From Spongilla lacustris (Eukaryota > Porifera > Demospongiae > Spongillida > Spongillidae): a DNA stretch of 64,000 nucleotides. Location of the stretch: positions 1,128,164-1,192,163 of the forward strand of contig OX442417.1 in the NCBI GenBank assembly GCA_949361645.1. The letters are read 5' to 3'. The notes beneath the pieces are model-generated. The model saw nothing but the letters and a program-made list of their open reading frames with translations, ran no database searches and was not told where the DNA came from. Position numbers and translations under genes: made by a program. Shown here piece after piece: positions 11,315 through 21,145 of the stretch (the first letter of the stretch is position 1; every line of letters starts with the position of its first letter).

Positions 11315-11438
11315 TACATCACTATGAATAGTACATATATGGGTTTTCACACCTTTTAGCAATATACCCGTATTTGGTTTGCAACAATCTCCACATGGCT
11401 CTGTAACCCAGAAGGCAATTTGATGTTTTCAGCTCAAT
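9312..11438 (-). CDS. Integrase-core (rve-like DDE) protein of a transposon, multi-exon
   Basis: At least seven exons are visible on the minus strand: 11353-11438 (GYRAMWRLLQTKYG), 11118-11211 (MDPEGTKLRKKH), 10990-11069 (WHIDGYDKLKPYGF), about 10835-10935 (FSRNILWLKL), 10422-10557 (RADCGSENVTIAA), about 9868-9950 (RSIESWWSRLR) and 9312 to about 9697 (DEFKLRWNNHRIRWNRLA, ending LYELSKLE). The catalytic triad is visible as D in WHIDGY, D in RADCG and E in IESWW. Exon ends carry GT/AG, and the 11118-11211 intron acceptor follows a CA microsatellite. No stop interrupts the exons I could join, so the gene may be intact, although the N-terminus (upstream of 11438) was not resolved. A small exon (RDWWKDCMTLPLNF, about 9780-9822) lies between the last two. 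The family is a catalytic integrase found in many invertebrate genomes; transposase role inferred. Confidence 0.7.
9932..10367. repeat. Inverted repeat flanking an intron insertion in the integrase gene
   Basis: TGGACCTTTTGCCTTTGACG (from 9932) and its near-inverse at 10343-10367 bracket ~390 bp with internal GGGGGGGCAACTT motifs at 9967 and 10167. The left arm overlaps the 5' end of the RSIESWW exon, so the insertion may have copied coding sequence into the intron or created the acceptor region. Confidence 0.45.
11222..11318. repeat. (CA)n microsatellite upstream of an integrase exon
   Basis: Near-pure CA on the plus strand, hence GT on the gene's sense strand. It ends a few bases before the acceptor at 11212. 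Apparent open frames across it are low-complexity artefacts. Confidence 0.9.
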
Positions 11439-11935
11439 CTGAGGGGGGACAAGGGTAAATTGTGGTTAGTACATGAATAAAAAAAAAACGGAACACCTTG
11501 ATAGCTTCAACTACATGTAGTTGTTGTAGAGGTGTTTCCAGCTGGCCACGTCATTTCAATCCAAGCTCAGCCACTTTCTGTTTAAGCCAAGTGAGCCTAC
11601 AATTAAAAATACAACGCGCATTTCGCAAAATACAAATCTTGAAACACACCCAGCTGAAACGTGGTGGATGAAGCGTAAATATGCGAGTATTACTGCGATG
11701 GTCTTGTTTTGTCTCCAATAGCGCAGTATGAGGCCTGCCAAGTTGATACGGATGAGAGCCTGTACGCTAACAATGAGCCGCCTTTCTTACGTTCCACTTT
11801 AGGATCGTTGCGAAGCATGTCGCCATAGATATTAGAGGTAATATCTAATATGATGTCGCTAACTTTCCGTCACGTGACACTATAAACATGCAATGACGTA
11901 ATATAGCCTTTCCATCCCATAGTTCTCCCTGGGCT

Positions 11936-12105
11936 TTGGGCTTACGGCTCTGGGCTTTGGGCTTACGGCTCTGGGCTTTGGGCTTATGGCTCTGGGCGTT
12001 GGGCTTACGGCTCTGGGCGTTGGGCTTACGGCTCTGGGCGTTGGGCTTACGGCTCTGGGCGTTGGGCTTACGGCTCTGGGCTTTGGGCTTACGGCTCTGA
12101 GCTTA
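11936..12105 (-). repeat. 21-bp RAVSPKP tandem repeat, right arm, ~8 copies
   Basis: Inverse counterpart of the array at 7232-7530, open on the minus strand from 12143 to 11880. The two flanking frames share the same start (MSFERCAQDTKAVKLRAV) and the same end (NYGMERLYYVIACL), showing that arm identity extends on both sides of the array. Confidence 0.8.
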
Positions 12106-12286
12106 ACTGCTTTTGTGTCTTGAGCACAACGCTCGAAGCTCATCGCTCGAGAGCGCGACCTACCGGGCCACCGTAGGAACTGGATCGGCCGAAGGATCTA
12201 TATCTGAGCGGGAAGGAATGAATCCGAGCATTGCCATTTTACCACGCAAAGGTCCGCGAATGTGACAGGCAACCGCTGTGGTTTTT

Positions 12287-13190
12287 ACTCCAGACGTGAC
12301 GTTTATCGTACTTCCGATCTTTCATGCAAAGCCAAAGGGTCCATTCCCATTGCAGCAGCACAAATCTTGGTACATATGTATGTCACCCTACTACCCAGGT
12401 CCGCCCGAATAAATGTATGGCGGCGTAGCTCAGCCCTTTTTTACTCCCTCTTTGGACACTTCTGTGGTTTGTTTCGCTTGTCACACACTTAGGTAAGCGA
12501 AATGTACACACACGCCATGTCTCTACCGCATGCAATTTATTCACGTATTGTGACGTCACTGGTGCTTAGCACCAATTGGATTGCGTAACATCAAATAGTG
12601 ACTTTTGCCACGAAGCGGTGATGCAATCCATCCGCTGCTGTGAAAACCTGGGTCTGGGTACGAGACTAAACCTTTTCCTGTGTTCGCATGCCTTACGTAT
12701 AGGCATGCTAGCGTATGTTAACACACACATGGCGCTCCCAGATACACTCAGAAAATTGGGTGAATTAAAACAAGATATAATCAAAATACAACTGGTGATG
12801 TAGGATTTGTAGACTGCAATTGAGACAAATATAAAAATTATGCATTCGTAAATTTATAAACATTACAGACCTACAAATCTACCTGCCTGAAATTCTATGC
12901 TAAATGTAGGTCTATAAAAGATATTTATAAATTATACTTTTTACTCAATTGCTGTCTAGAAATCTTAAATTACCAGTTTTATTTTTTTTACTAGTAATAT
13001 GAGATCATACAGTGGATGGATGAGGGTGTCACTGGAGGGTAGAGTTGTGTGGATGAGCGTGGGAATGATCTAAATGCAATTGCATGTCTTGTCTAATACT
13101 AACTGTATAATTACATCATTAAGATTTGTAGTTTCTGATTAAAACTTTTCGCTTGTGCCTTTACTGCAACTCTCTGCAGATATAGATTAA
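12287..13190. other. Intergenic stretch with one GTCTCG-family terminus
   Basis: A right-hand terminus of the GTCTCG family (CTGGGTCTGGGTACGAGAC, ending 12666, followed by TA) is preceded by the family's usual subterminal motif TGCAATCCATCCGC. Its left end was not found, so the copy is truncated or degenerate. No gene was recognised in the rest. Confidence 0.45.
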
Positions 13191-13779
13191 TCATAGATTG
13201 ACGGTGGTATTGTGACTTAAGTCGACTGACTTAAGTCACAAATCTTAGTTACTAGCAATTGTTTCACTTGGTCTGTCAAAACTTAGTTACCTTTCATGTG
13301 GCAGATTATGTACACTGATAAAATGGCACAAAATCTATGAATGCTATTAAACCTATAAATCACTACAGGACTGTCCCCTTCATCACTACATGTATGGGCA
13401 AAGTATTGCATTACCTTTCTCTGCGCATGCTTTCAACTACACATGCGCACCACACGAAATTAAAACGTCAATTCAATCTCTTCATGTCTGATGTCGCTTA
13501 ATGAATACATTTTTTAATGACATTGTTGCCAAGCAAAGATACTAAACATGCTGGGACTACAATAAGTACATGTATCTGCAATGCATTTCTTACTGGCATT
13601 TGCTCTCTCCATTCACCAATCAGCACAAGACTGATTACATTGCTTAAGGTGTCCATGTAAGCCACTCCCCAAATGATTTTTTTAGCCCTTCAGAGGTGGA
13701 TTTAGGCATCTCTATTTTGCCTGCGTCATGCAGAACAGTTCATGGGGCACATTTATCCAAGCATGCAGGTATTCCCTAA

Positions 13780-14050
13780 CACCACCCTCTCTTCCCTCCC
13801 TAACACCACCCCTCTTCCCTCCCTAACACCACCCCCTCTTCCCTCCCTAACACCACCCCCTCTTCCCTCCCTAACACCACCCCCTCTTCCCTCCCTAACA
13901 CCACCCCCTCTTCCCTCCCTAACACCACCCCCTCTTCCCTCCCTAACACCACCCCCTCTTCCCTCCCTAACACCACCCCCTCTTTCTCCCTAACACTACC
14001 CTCTCTTCCCTCCCTAACACCACCCACACTTCCCTTCCTAACACTACCCC
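13780..14050. repeat. 24-bp minisatellite (CTAACACCACCCCCTCTTCC type), ~10 copies
   Basis: The unit is CCCTAACACCACCCCCTCTT plus CCCT. It is open in one plus and one minus frame because 24 is a multiple of three (LPSLTPPP on plus). This is low-complexity repeat, not a gene. Confidence 0.85.
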
Positions 14051-14662
14051 CGCATTAGAGGCTCCAGAGTATGCCCACTGAGTCATATCAGATGTTTCCA
14101 TTTAAACATTTTTTATGGACTGAAGGCTAACTGTAGCTGGGTCTGATGTTGGAAACTGTCTGGCAAAGCCAGGACCTGTTGTGGTAACAATTTACTACCA
14201 GCTACAGTTAGCCTTCAGTGCATGCTGCACACTCTCACTAAAATTCACAACGTGCACATGTACTGGTATGGTGATTAGTGATGCATATATGCCTGCAATG
14301 CTCCCCGAGTTTCCTGGACCACTCCGTACAGCTCTTTTGTTGTAAACAGCCTACCAAACCTCCGTTTTGCTGGCTTTTCCCCAGGACCTTGTTTGTGTTG
14401 CATAATACATGATCCCACACCTCCAAATAAGCTGCATCAGATGTGAGTGGACTGAATTTCGTGTGGTGCGTATGTGTGGTTGAAAGCATGCACAGAGCAA
14501 GGTCATGCAATGCGGGGACAGTCCTGTAGTGATTAATAGGTTTAGTAGCATTCATAGATTTTGTAGCCATACTATCAGTGTACATAATCTGCCACATGAA
14601 AGGTAACTAAGTTTTGACAGACCAAGTGAATACAATTGCTAGTAACTAAGATTTGTGACTTA

Positions 14663-16296
14663 CAGTGGAGAACATGGTAGTTGGACAAATAATTTTTTCT
14701 CATAAACTTTTACTTTCAAATGGAGTATCTCAGTAGCCTTACATCTTTATTAAAATCTAATTGCACACATTTGAGCCTATACCACTTGGCCATATAAGCT
14801 TGAAAAAGAAATAGGTCACATGACTTCTAAGGCTCGTTAATTAATTATTTAGTGACTCCTCTCCAAAACAATTTGTTCGCCGGGTTTTTCCACGCACATT
14901 GAACGGATCCCAACGAAATTGGGTTTGTAACTAAAGGACCTACGTACGCAAGTTTTCAGTCTTACGCATCTAACATCGGACTAACCGTTGTGCCGTTATT
15001 CACAAAAAGGCGCCATTGTAGGGCCTCAAGTGTACAGATCGACGTTTTCCCATGCGCTTTTGATAGCTTGCAGGAATTTCAGGTTAAATCGTACGATGGG
15101 CATTCTATCGATTTAGCTACGGTATGAGCTCATTGCGATAAAACTACCGTACAAAACATGTTTTGAAACATCAGTGGCTTGGTAGTTTCGCCATTTTGAA
15201 TAATTTCGATTAATTATACTATGAATATAATTTCAAACACTGCGTCGGTCCGGTTATTTCTGGTTATTCCAATGGCTGAGGGCGTAGCCTGTGTTGATGG
15301 AAACGGTTCTTAATTTGATAACCAAACCGACGAAGCTGCACCTACCGAGTACGAGTCGATCTTCAAGACGGGCTAGCAAGGCTGCTGTATCGACATGGAC
15401 AGAGCTTAAAAAAAGCGACCGGAAGTCAGTCTCCACAAGGAAAGTACCCGAAGCGATTGTCGAAGCACTCTGGGATATTCCAGGTACGTACCTGGAATAT
15501 CCCAGAGTCTGAGTGCTTCAACAATCGCGTCAGTTGGTGACAGACTGACTTCCGGTCGCTTTTTAAGCTCTGTCCATGTTGATACAGCAGCCTTGCTAGC
15601 TCGTCTTGAAGATCGACTCGTACTCGGTAGGTGCAGCTTCGTCGGTTTGGTTATCAAAAGAACAACACAGGCTACGCCCTCAGCCATTGGAATAACCAGA
15701 AATAACCGGACCAACGCAGTGTTTGAAATTATATTCATAGTATAATTAATCGAAATTATTCAAAATGGCGAAACTACCAAGCCACTGATGTTTCAAAACA
15801 TGTTTTGTACGGTAGTTTTATCGCAATGAGCTCATACCGTAGCTAAATCGATAGAATGCCCATCGTACGATTTAACCTGAAATTCCTGCAAGCTATCAAA
15901 AGCGCATGGGAAAACGTCGATCTGTACACTTGAGGCCCTACAATGGCGCCTTTTTGTGAATAACGGCACAACGGTTAGTCCGATGTTAGATGCGTAAGAC
16001 TAAAAACTTGCGTACGTAGGTCCTTTAGTTACAAACCCAATTTCGTTGGGATCCGTTCAATGTGCGTGGAGAAACCCGACGAACAAATTGTTTTGGAGAG
16101 GAGTCACTAAATAATTAATTAACGAGCCTTAGAAGTCATGTGACCTATTTCTTTTTCAAGCTTATATGGCCAAGTGGTATAGGCTCAGATGTGTGCAATT
16201 AGATTTTAATAAAGACGTAAGGCTACTGAGATTCTCCATTCGAAAGTAAAAGTTTATGAGAAAAAATTATTTGTCCAACTACCATGTTCTCCACTG
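14663..16296. mobile_element. Zero-spacer palindrome (1634 bp), TA-flanked, pogo-type ends
   Basis: The ends CAGTGGAGAACATGG and inverse are flanked by TA (14661-14662, 16297-16298). The arms of ~820 bp meet directly at 15484-15491 (GTACGTAC) with no unpaired loop. Small asymmetric indels are present, for example around 15296-15312. The arms share open pieces such as the frame at 15291-15512 and its mirror at 15406-15738 (RSSRRASKAAVSTWTELKK), with no recognised domain. Like 577-3057 it is a foldback derivative of a TA-targeting element, with different ends. Confidence 0.75.
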
Positions 16297-16342
16297 TAAG
16301 TCAGTCGACTTAAGTCACAATACCACCGTCAATCTATAATTA

Positions 16343-16692
16343 AATGTTAACTCCCGCGATTATGTTACTATACACAGCCGGAGGTAAGGGAAAACATTCA
16401 TTCACTGTTTTGTAAGGACAAACTGAGAACCTTTTATAGCAGAGGCGTGTTGAAGTAGCAGGTGAACCATCTTAAAGTTTAACGGCACATGTACAAGGGG
16501 TTTAGCAGCCTCAGGCTCAAGCACTTGTTGACGTATAGAGCGAAAGGACCGAATGTGGAACGCACCCCTATTAAGGAACACTAAACTCATTAGAAATTTA
16601 ATCAAAGTTATGGGTTTGCAATGACGGATCATATAGGTAAATCAATGAATCTGTTATGCCCGCTAGTATGTTGGATAAATACATGTATGACA
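16343..16692. other. Intergenic, nothing recognised
   Basis: A minus-strand open frame of 76 codons (16402-16632) has no recognisable motif or splice signals; I would not call it a gene. Confidence 0.3.
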
Positions 16693-17740
16693 GTCTCGGC
16701 CCCAACAATTTCGTGGCCAACCAGGTAGGAATTTCATCCTGCCCAATCAGATTGCAGCAATGCAATAATTAGCATTCTTCGCGTGACTGTCACGCGCTCG
16801 CATGCTAATTAGTGCATCTCGCGATGAATCAAGACGTAATTACAGTTGCTGTTGGAGGCATTGGATACAAAGACGTGTCTTCTGAACAACGCTCAGTGGT
16901 ACAAGCATTCGTAGACGGTCGTGATGTGTTTGTTTGCCTCCCAACCGGAAGCGGGGAAGTCTATTTGGCAGGCTACTTATAAAAGGGCCAGATAGGCCTA
17001 GCATTGTGGTCGTTGTAAGTCCTCTGAAAGCTCTGATGAGGGAGCAGGTTGAAGCACTTAATGGCAGAGGTCTAGAGCTGTATGTGTGGGGGACGCTTTG
17101 TGCAACGATCATGTACAGGATGAAATACAGGAAGGTCGCTACCAATTTCTGGTGTGTTTCTAGCATGCTTCACAACCACCTGATGAAATTGAGATAAAAC
17201 ACCCATGTATGGAGGTGTCCGTCTTACCGACACAGATGGTGATAAAGTACCTGCAGCTGCTACGATGTTGTAGCTGTAAATTCTACAGATGCACCCCTGC
17301 ATTTATCGCTGCTTCTATGTCGTTTTCTATCTTGTCTAGCTCCTCTCTTTTTTTACTGCATCTATCAAGTGATGTGAAACAACACATGATTGAACATCCA
17401 GGCTGCGTGCGGCTAGGAACTCTTCTGTCAACTAGTTCTCGGTCAAACGCATCATACATGAAGCGCTTTAGCACTGGAAGCACACATATTGTTAGGCTGC
17501 TATGCATAATTCGACGATCTCAGCTGTCTGTACATTTACCGCATGACGAAGCCATATTTATGACTTATTCATTTATCGGAAGTATATTCATATCTATATG
17601 CGCGTGACAAGAGCGCGATAAATTTGATTATCGTGGCATTCTCGGGCCACGAAATTGTTGCCAGTGTCTCCAGACCCTACTGACGCGTAGCGGTGATGTA
17701 ATCCATCCGCAGCTGCGTCCGTTGGGTCTGGGGCCGAGAC
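16693..17740. mobile_element. Candidate GTCTCG-family element carrying a helicase relic
   Basis: The left end GTCTCGGCCCCAACAATTTC and the right end TTGGGTCTGGGGCCGAGAC (followed by TA) belong to the GTCTCG family. GGCCACGAAATTGTTGCC at about 17645 is the inverse of sequence just inside the left end. The left flank is CA rather than TA, so the left boundary may be decayed. The interior holds the RecQ-like relic and an unrecognised minus frame at 17283-17507 with a coiled-coil-like segment (KKREELDKIENDIEAAI). Confidence 0.45.
16824..17120 (+). pseudogene. RecQ-like DEAD/H helicase fragment, frameshifted
   Basis: From ATG at 16824 the frame reads into EQRSVVQAFVDGRDVFVCLP followed by TGSGE, the Walker A region of RecQ-type helicases (normally TGSGKS). 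The lysine is lost, the frame then hits TAA, and it resumes one base off with RPSIVVVVSPLKALMREQV, the motif Ia region. Only the first ~100 residues of a helicase domain are present and the ATP-binding lysine is gone, so it is non-functional. RecQ-like fragments of this type are common in repetitive DNA of cnidarians and sponges. Confidence 0.7.
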
Positions 17741-19136
17741 TATGTATGACATAAAGTACATGTATATTGACGATGTTCAATGCTGATGCCGCCGGAGCGC
17801 GATAAAATTCTCCACTAGCATTTGGCAAGCTAGGAGTGCAGCATTGTGCTCCTTTGGGACCTCCTGGTTTCATTATAGCTTTCATGCGCACTAATGCAAC
17901 CTCTTCTTCTAGAGCTGCTTTTCTTTTTCTGCGTCGCTCTTCTTTCTCAGCTATCTCTCTCTCCTCTTCATATCCTCAGCAGCCTTAAATTCATCAATCC
18001 ATCGTGCTGAAGTCATGCACTGATCATGAGCTGAACCTTTCAAATGCGTAAATTGAGTACTTGTATAGTAGGGATATAGTGTTGTCCTATGGATCTAAGC
18101 TTTCTCTATCTGAATTATCAGTGGTACTTTCTGAACTTCGAGGAGAGGTCCGTTCAGCATGTTGCAACTGCTCAGGACGCATACTGCACATGCAGCCACA
18201 TAGATGGAGCGGTACTGAATTGACAATTTCAGGCGTAAATGCAGATCTTCCTTCTTCAGTTGTCATTGCAGCAGCCTATATATCAACTCGCCTCTTCATC
18301 TCTTCACCTCTTATGCCTACAAGAGCTTACAATGGTGATTTTATCAGAAAGTGCTGCCCTTGGCACACCACATGATGCCATGATTGCATCATGGGGTCCA
18401 ACCACCATGTCTTCATGATAAGCATCTACTGGGCCCACGTAGTGGAGACAGGCCTGTCGTTTATTGGCCATAATTAGGCTACCAGAGGATAGACATTTCA
18501 TTTTTTAGCAAGAAGCAACCGCCCCCCTCCCCAAAGTAATCCCCATATGCATGCGGTTAGTGTTTATACGGTATAACCCTTTGATGTGGTTGTTCCTTAT
18601 TTGGTACCTTTCCCATACATTGAGGTATGTTTGCCGAAAAGTGAGTTTTCTGTACCAGGATTCATGAAACATTTTCTATGGTTAGTATAGTTGTAATCTA
18701 CGTTAAATTCTCTATCCAACAGTGTTTAAATTATCTCTCTAGCCTGCATATTTTGTCTGCATCAGTAAAGGGAAGTTGGTTGATCCTTAATAGGTTCCTT
18801 TGCACTACATGTCATATATAGGCACAGATGCACCTTCTACAGTATTATGGAGAGGTGATGGAATGGTAGAATAAATAGTTAGTCTTTCTCTCATTAAACT
18901 AATCAGCATTCATATTTCGTATAATTATATATATATATATGTATCGTTTTGTTTATGTTCAAAGTTATTATGAACGAGCCCTTTCATCAGTCACATCATG
19001 TGGCATGAAATATCAGTGGGAAAATCAAACATTCACATTGTCAGAGCCAATGCTATGGCAATACTGTCAAGTTTCCATAGTCATGCATTTAACTTTTTGT
19101 AATCTTTTGTGTCTTATTGCTATAAGTGTATGGAGA
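17741..19136. other. Degenerate repetitive stretch, no intact gene
   Basis: Minus-strand coding-like remnants occur around 17860-17990 (KEKAALEEEVALVRMKA, coiled-coil character) and 18304-18501, with no recognisable domain. They may belong to the same decayed element as the helicase relic. From 18500 to 19136 I see only AT-rich sequence with a short (TA)n at 18924-18940. Confidence 0.3.
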
Positions 19137-20545
19137 GCAAGGCCCAGCTTATAGATACTTTCCTGAGCCCAGGAAAAGCTGCCTGATTGTAACCCCTCAA
19201 TTTGAAGATGAGGCCATGCAGGCTAGTGTTTGGTGATTTGGGTGTGCAGATAGTGAATGGACATCACTTTCTTGGGGGGTGTTATTGGAGACTGCATGAC
19301 AGTGGCCAATTTTGTGAAAAAAGAGGTTGCAATGTGGGTAATCTAGATTGTGTTGAGAAACTCCATAAGGGAAGTCACCCCAAGCTATATATACTGTTCT
19401 CTCCAAATCTCTTCAGTGTGAATGGTCATACCTGCAGTGAGTCATGCACAACTGTGGAGGTGCTATTGTAGAAACAGCATCATCGTCCTATCACACCTCT
19501 ACCCAGGGCACCAAAGGTGTGGTAGAAGCTATTAAGGGATGTGATAGAAGCTATTAAGGGATGTGGTAGAAGCTATTAAGGGATGTGATAGAAGCTATTA
19601 AGGGATGTGATAGAAGCTATTAAGGGATGTGATAGAAGCTATTAAGGGATGTGGTAGAAGCTATTAAGGGATGTGATAGAAGCTATAAAGGGATGTGGAG
19701 AATTTAGCTCTGCCTGTCACCTGGATGCGATCAGCAGGGCAAGACATGAGTCACAAAAAGCACTTGAACAGGTTGCTAAACAGAAACTTGATACTGTGAC
19801 CTTTTTTGCAACTCTTTCACCAGGCAGACAGTGTGCAATCATGAGGATATAGTCGATGGTAAAATGTCCAGCTGGTTGATGACTCTGCCACTTCAAAGCT
19901 GCCACTTTGATTTGGCTCCAGTGCAGTTCAGAGAAGGCCTAGCTGTGCGCTATTTGCGACATCCATCTGATCTGCCAGCTAAATGGGATGGCTGTGGGGC
20001 CGATTTCGTCTTCCAACATGCCCTTGGCTGTAATTATAAGGAAGGAGGACTTGTTATGAGATTCATGACTTCATTGGAGATCTAGCCAGACAGGTGTGGC
20101 CCCAAGTCATCAAGAAGCCCACTGTGAATGAAGCTACTGTCGCTACAGCTAAGACTTGACCTAGGAGTCAGAGGTGGTTTCGCAACCACACTGACAGGTG
20201 GAGGCATTGTTTGATGTCCGTGTCATAGACACTGATGCCCCATCACACTGCCATCGAGCACCTAATGCCATCCTTGAGTCAATGACACAGCAAAAAGACA
20301 GAAGAGGCATCTTCACCCCATTTGTCCTTGCAGTGGATGGACTAGTCACTTCCTAAGGGACATGGCCACTGCTCTGTCCTTCAAGTGGGACAAAGCTTAT
20401 TCCATTACCAGCAGTTATGCATGCAAGATCACGGCTTGCTTTTGCAAGGGTTCGAGCAGTGAGCCTTTGTCTTAGAGCTAAGAGGGTCCCCCACATCAAA
20501 TGTAGAAGTGGGCTGGGGTTTGATGATGCTCGATCCTCTGGTCTC
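19137..20545 (+). pseudogene. Non-LTR retrotransposon reverse-transcriptase C-terminal relic
   Basis: Broken plus-strand blocks align in order with the C-terminal half of a LINE polyprotein common in corals and sponges: about 19137 (YRYFPEPRKSCLIVTPQFED), 19250 (VNGHHFLGG), 19860 (KMSSWLMTLPLQSCHFDLAP), 19930 (FREGLAVRYLRHPSDLPAKW then DGCGADFVFQHALGC, a cysteine/histidine motif), 20195 (FDVRVIDTDAPSHCH), 20310 (GIFTPFVLAVDG) and 20420 (RSRLAFARVRAVSLCLRAKR). Several frameshifts and stops separate the blocks and a 22-bp minisatellite has expanded within it. The ends at about 20690-20712 have an AATAAT-type tail typical of such elements. Confidence 0.75.
19515..19695. repeat. 22-bp tandem repeat inside the LINE relic, ~8 copies
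   Basis: The unit is AGAAGCTATTAAGGGATGTG plus AT/GT, nearly uniform, expanded after the element died. Confidence 0.85.
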
Positions 20546-20711
20546 ATTCATGGAGTCTATTTGTTAAAAGATTTCATTTTAAGTATCATCTAGTTGTAGA
20601 TATGTATTTCATGTTTTGACATCTACTATTGTGTATTCTGTATATTGTTTTATTTATTCTTGCTAAAAAAATGGAATTACTAATAAATAGTAAAAATAAT
20701 ATTAATAATAA

Positions 20712-21145
20712 TAACTGGGTTTGCGATCGTTGTCTCTTCACCCACCAGCTTGGCTTTACCTCAGTGTTCCTTGTGCCCTGGAAGTGCACTTGACCATCTC
20801 AGCCATCATGCCGTCACATGTAAACATGGAGGAGGTGTGGTCATCAGGCACAACAGACTTCGTCACTTCATTGTGGCAGTGTGTCGCTGTGCCAATATTG
20901 CCCACATATTGGAGTGTTAGTAGAGGTTGGCAACAACCTTACCCCAGCCACAGCAAGACCCGCCCAGCTGATAAGCCTTGGATGTGTCTGTCACTTCACC
21001 GCTTAACCCACAAACCTTATTGGAAGCGGGAGTGACAGCCACTGATGTGAGAAAACACGAAGAAAATCACCCTAAGCGTGCTGAGCTAGCTAGGTTGGGT
21101 TCCAGTAGTGGCTGAAAGTTGTGGAGCATGCATATGGGGGAAGGC
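20712..21145 (+). pseudogene. Second LINE relic, reverse-transcriptase C-terminal zinc-knuckle region
   Basis: Pieces include GSALDHLSHHAVTCKHGGG and VVIRHNRLRHF, the Cys-His tail typical of sponge and coral LINE polyproteins, then SKTRPAD and VTSPLNPQTLLEAGVTATDV with KHEENHPKRAE downstream, in shifting frames. A 3' region with ATTATTAAAAATAATTACAA (about 21232-21255) follows. It is a different family or copy from the relic immediately upstream; the two are head-to-tail. Confidence 0.65.

Larger units (their letters stand above)
6896..12286 (-). mobile_element. Long-TIR DNA transposon encoding a multi-exon integrase-type protein
   Basis: The inverted arms are 6896-7675 continued at 9016-9192, and 11613-12286. 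After subtracting the two later insertions (7002-7154 and 7676-9015) the left arm is ~800 bp and the right 674 bp; the difference matches six extra 21-bp repeat units in the left arm. The outer ends read about AAACCACAGCGGTTGCC and inverse. The space between the arms holds the integrase-type gene on the minus strand. The arrangement fits a DNA transposon with unusually long terminal repeats. The integrase resembles the family seen in many coral, fish and sponge genomes (possibly IS3EU-like, from memory). Exact termini and target duplication could not be fixed. Confidence 0.65.
13195..16342. mobile_element. Long-TIR element interrupted by a palindromic pogo-type element
   Basis: The left terminal repeat 13195-13380 is matched in inverse by 14515-14660 and 16299-16342. 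The two right-hand pieces become contiguous when the TA-flanked palindrome 14663-16296 is removed. The outermost block (AGATTGACGGTGGTATTGTG and inverse) contains a small self-complementary motif TGTGACTTAAGTC. The interior between the arms holds a 24-bp minisatellite (13780-14050), a short inverted repeat (14119-14137/14200-14219) and an unrecognised minus-strand frame (14238-14597). No transposase seen. Confidence 0.65.

Noticed and set aside
12566..12803. Frames on both strands around 12566-12803
   Set aside because: They overlap a GTCTCG-family terminus and lack motifs.
17283..17507. Minus frame with coiled-coil-like end
   Set aside because: Short, without a recognisable domain, inside a degenerate element with other broken frames; noted only as part of the relic.
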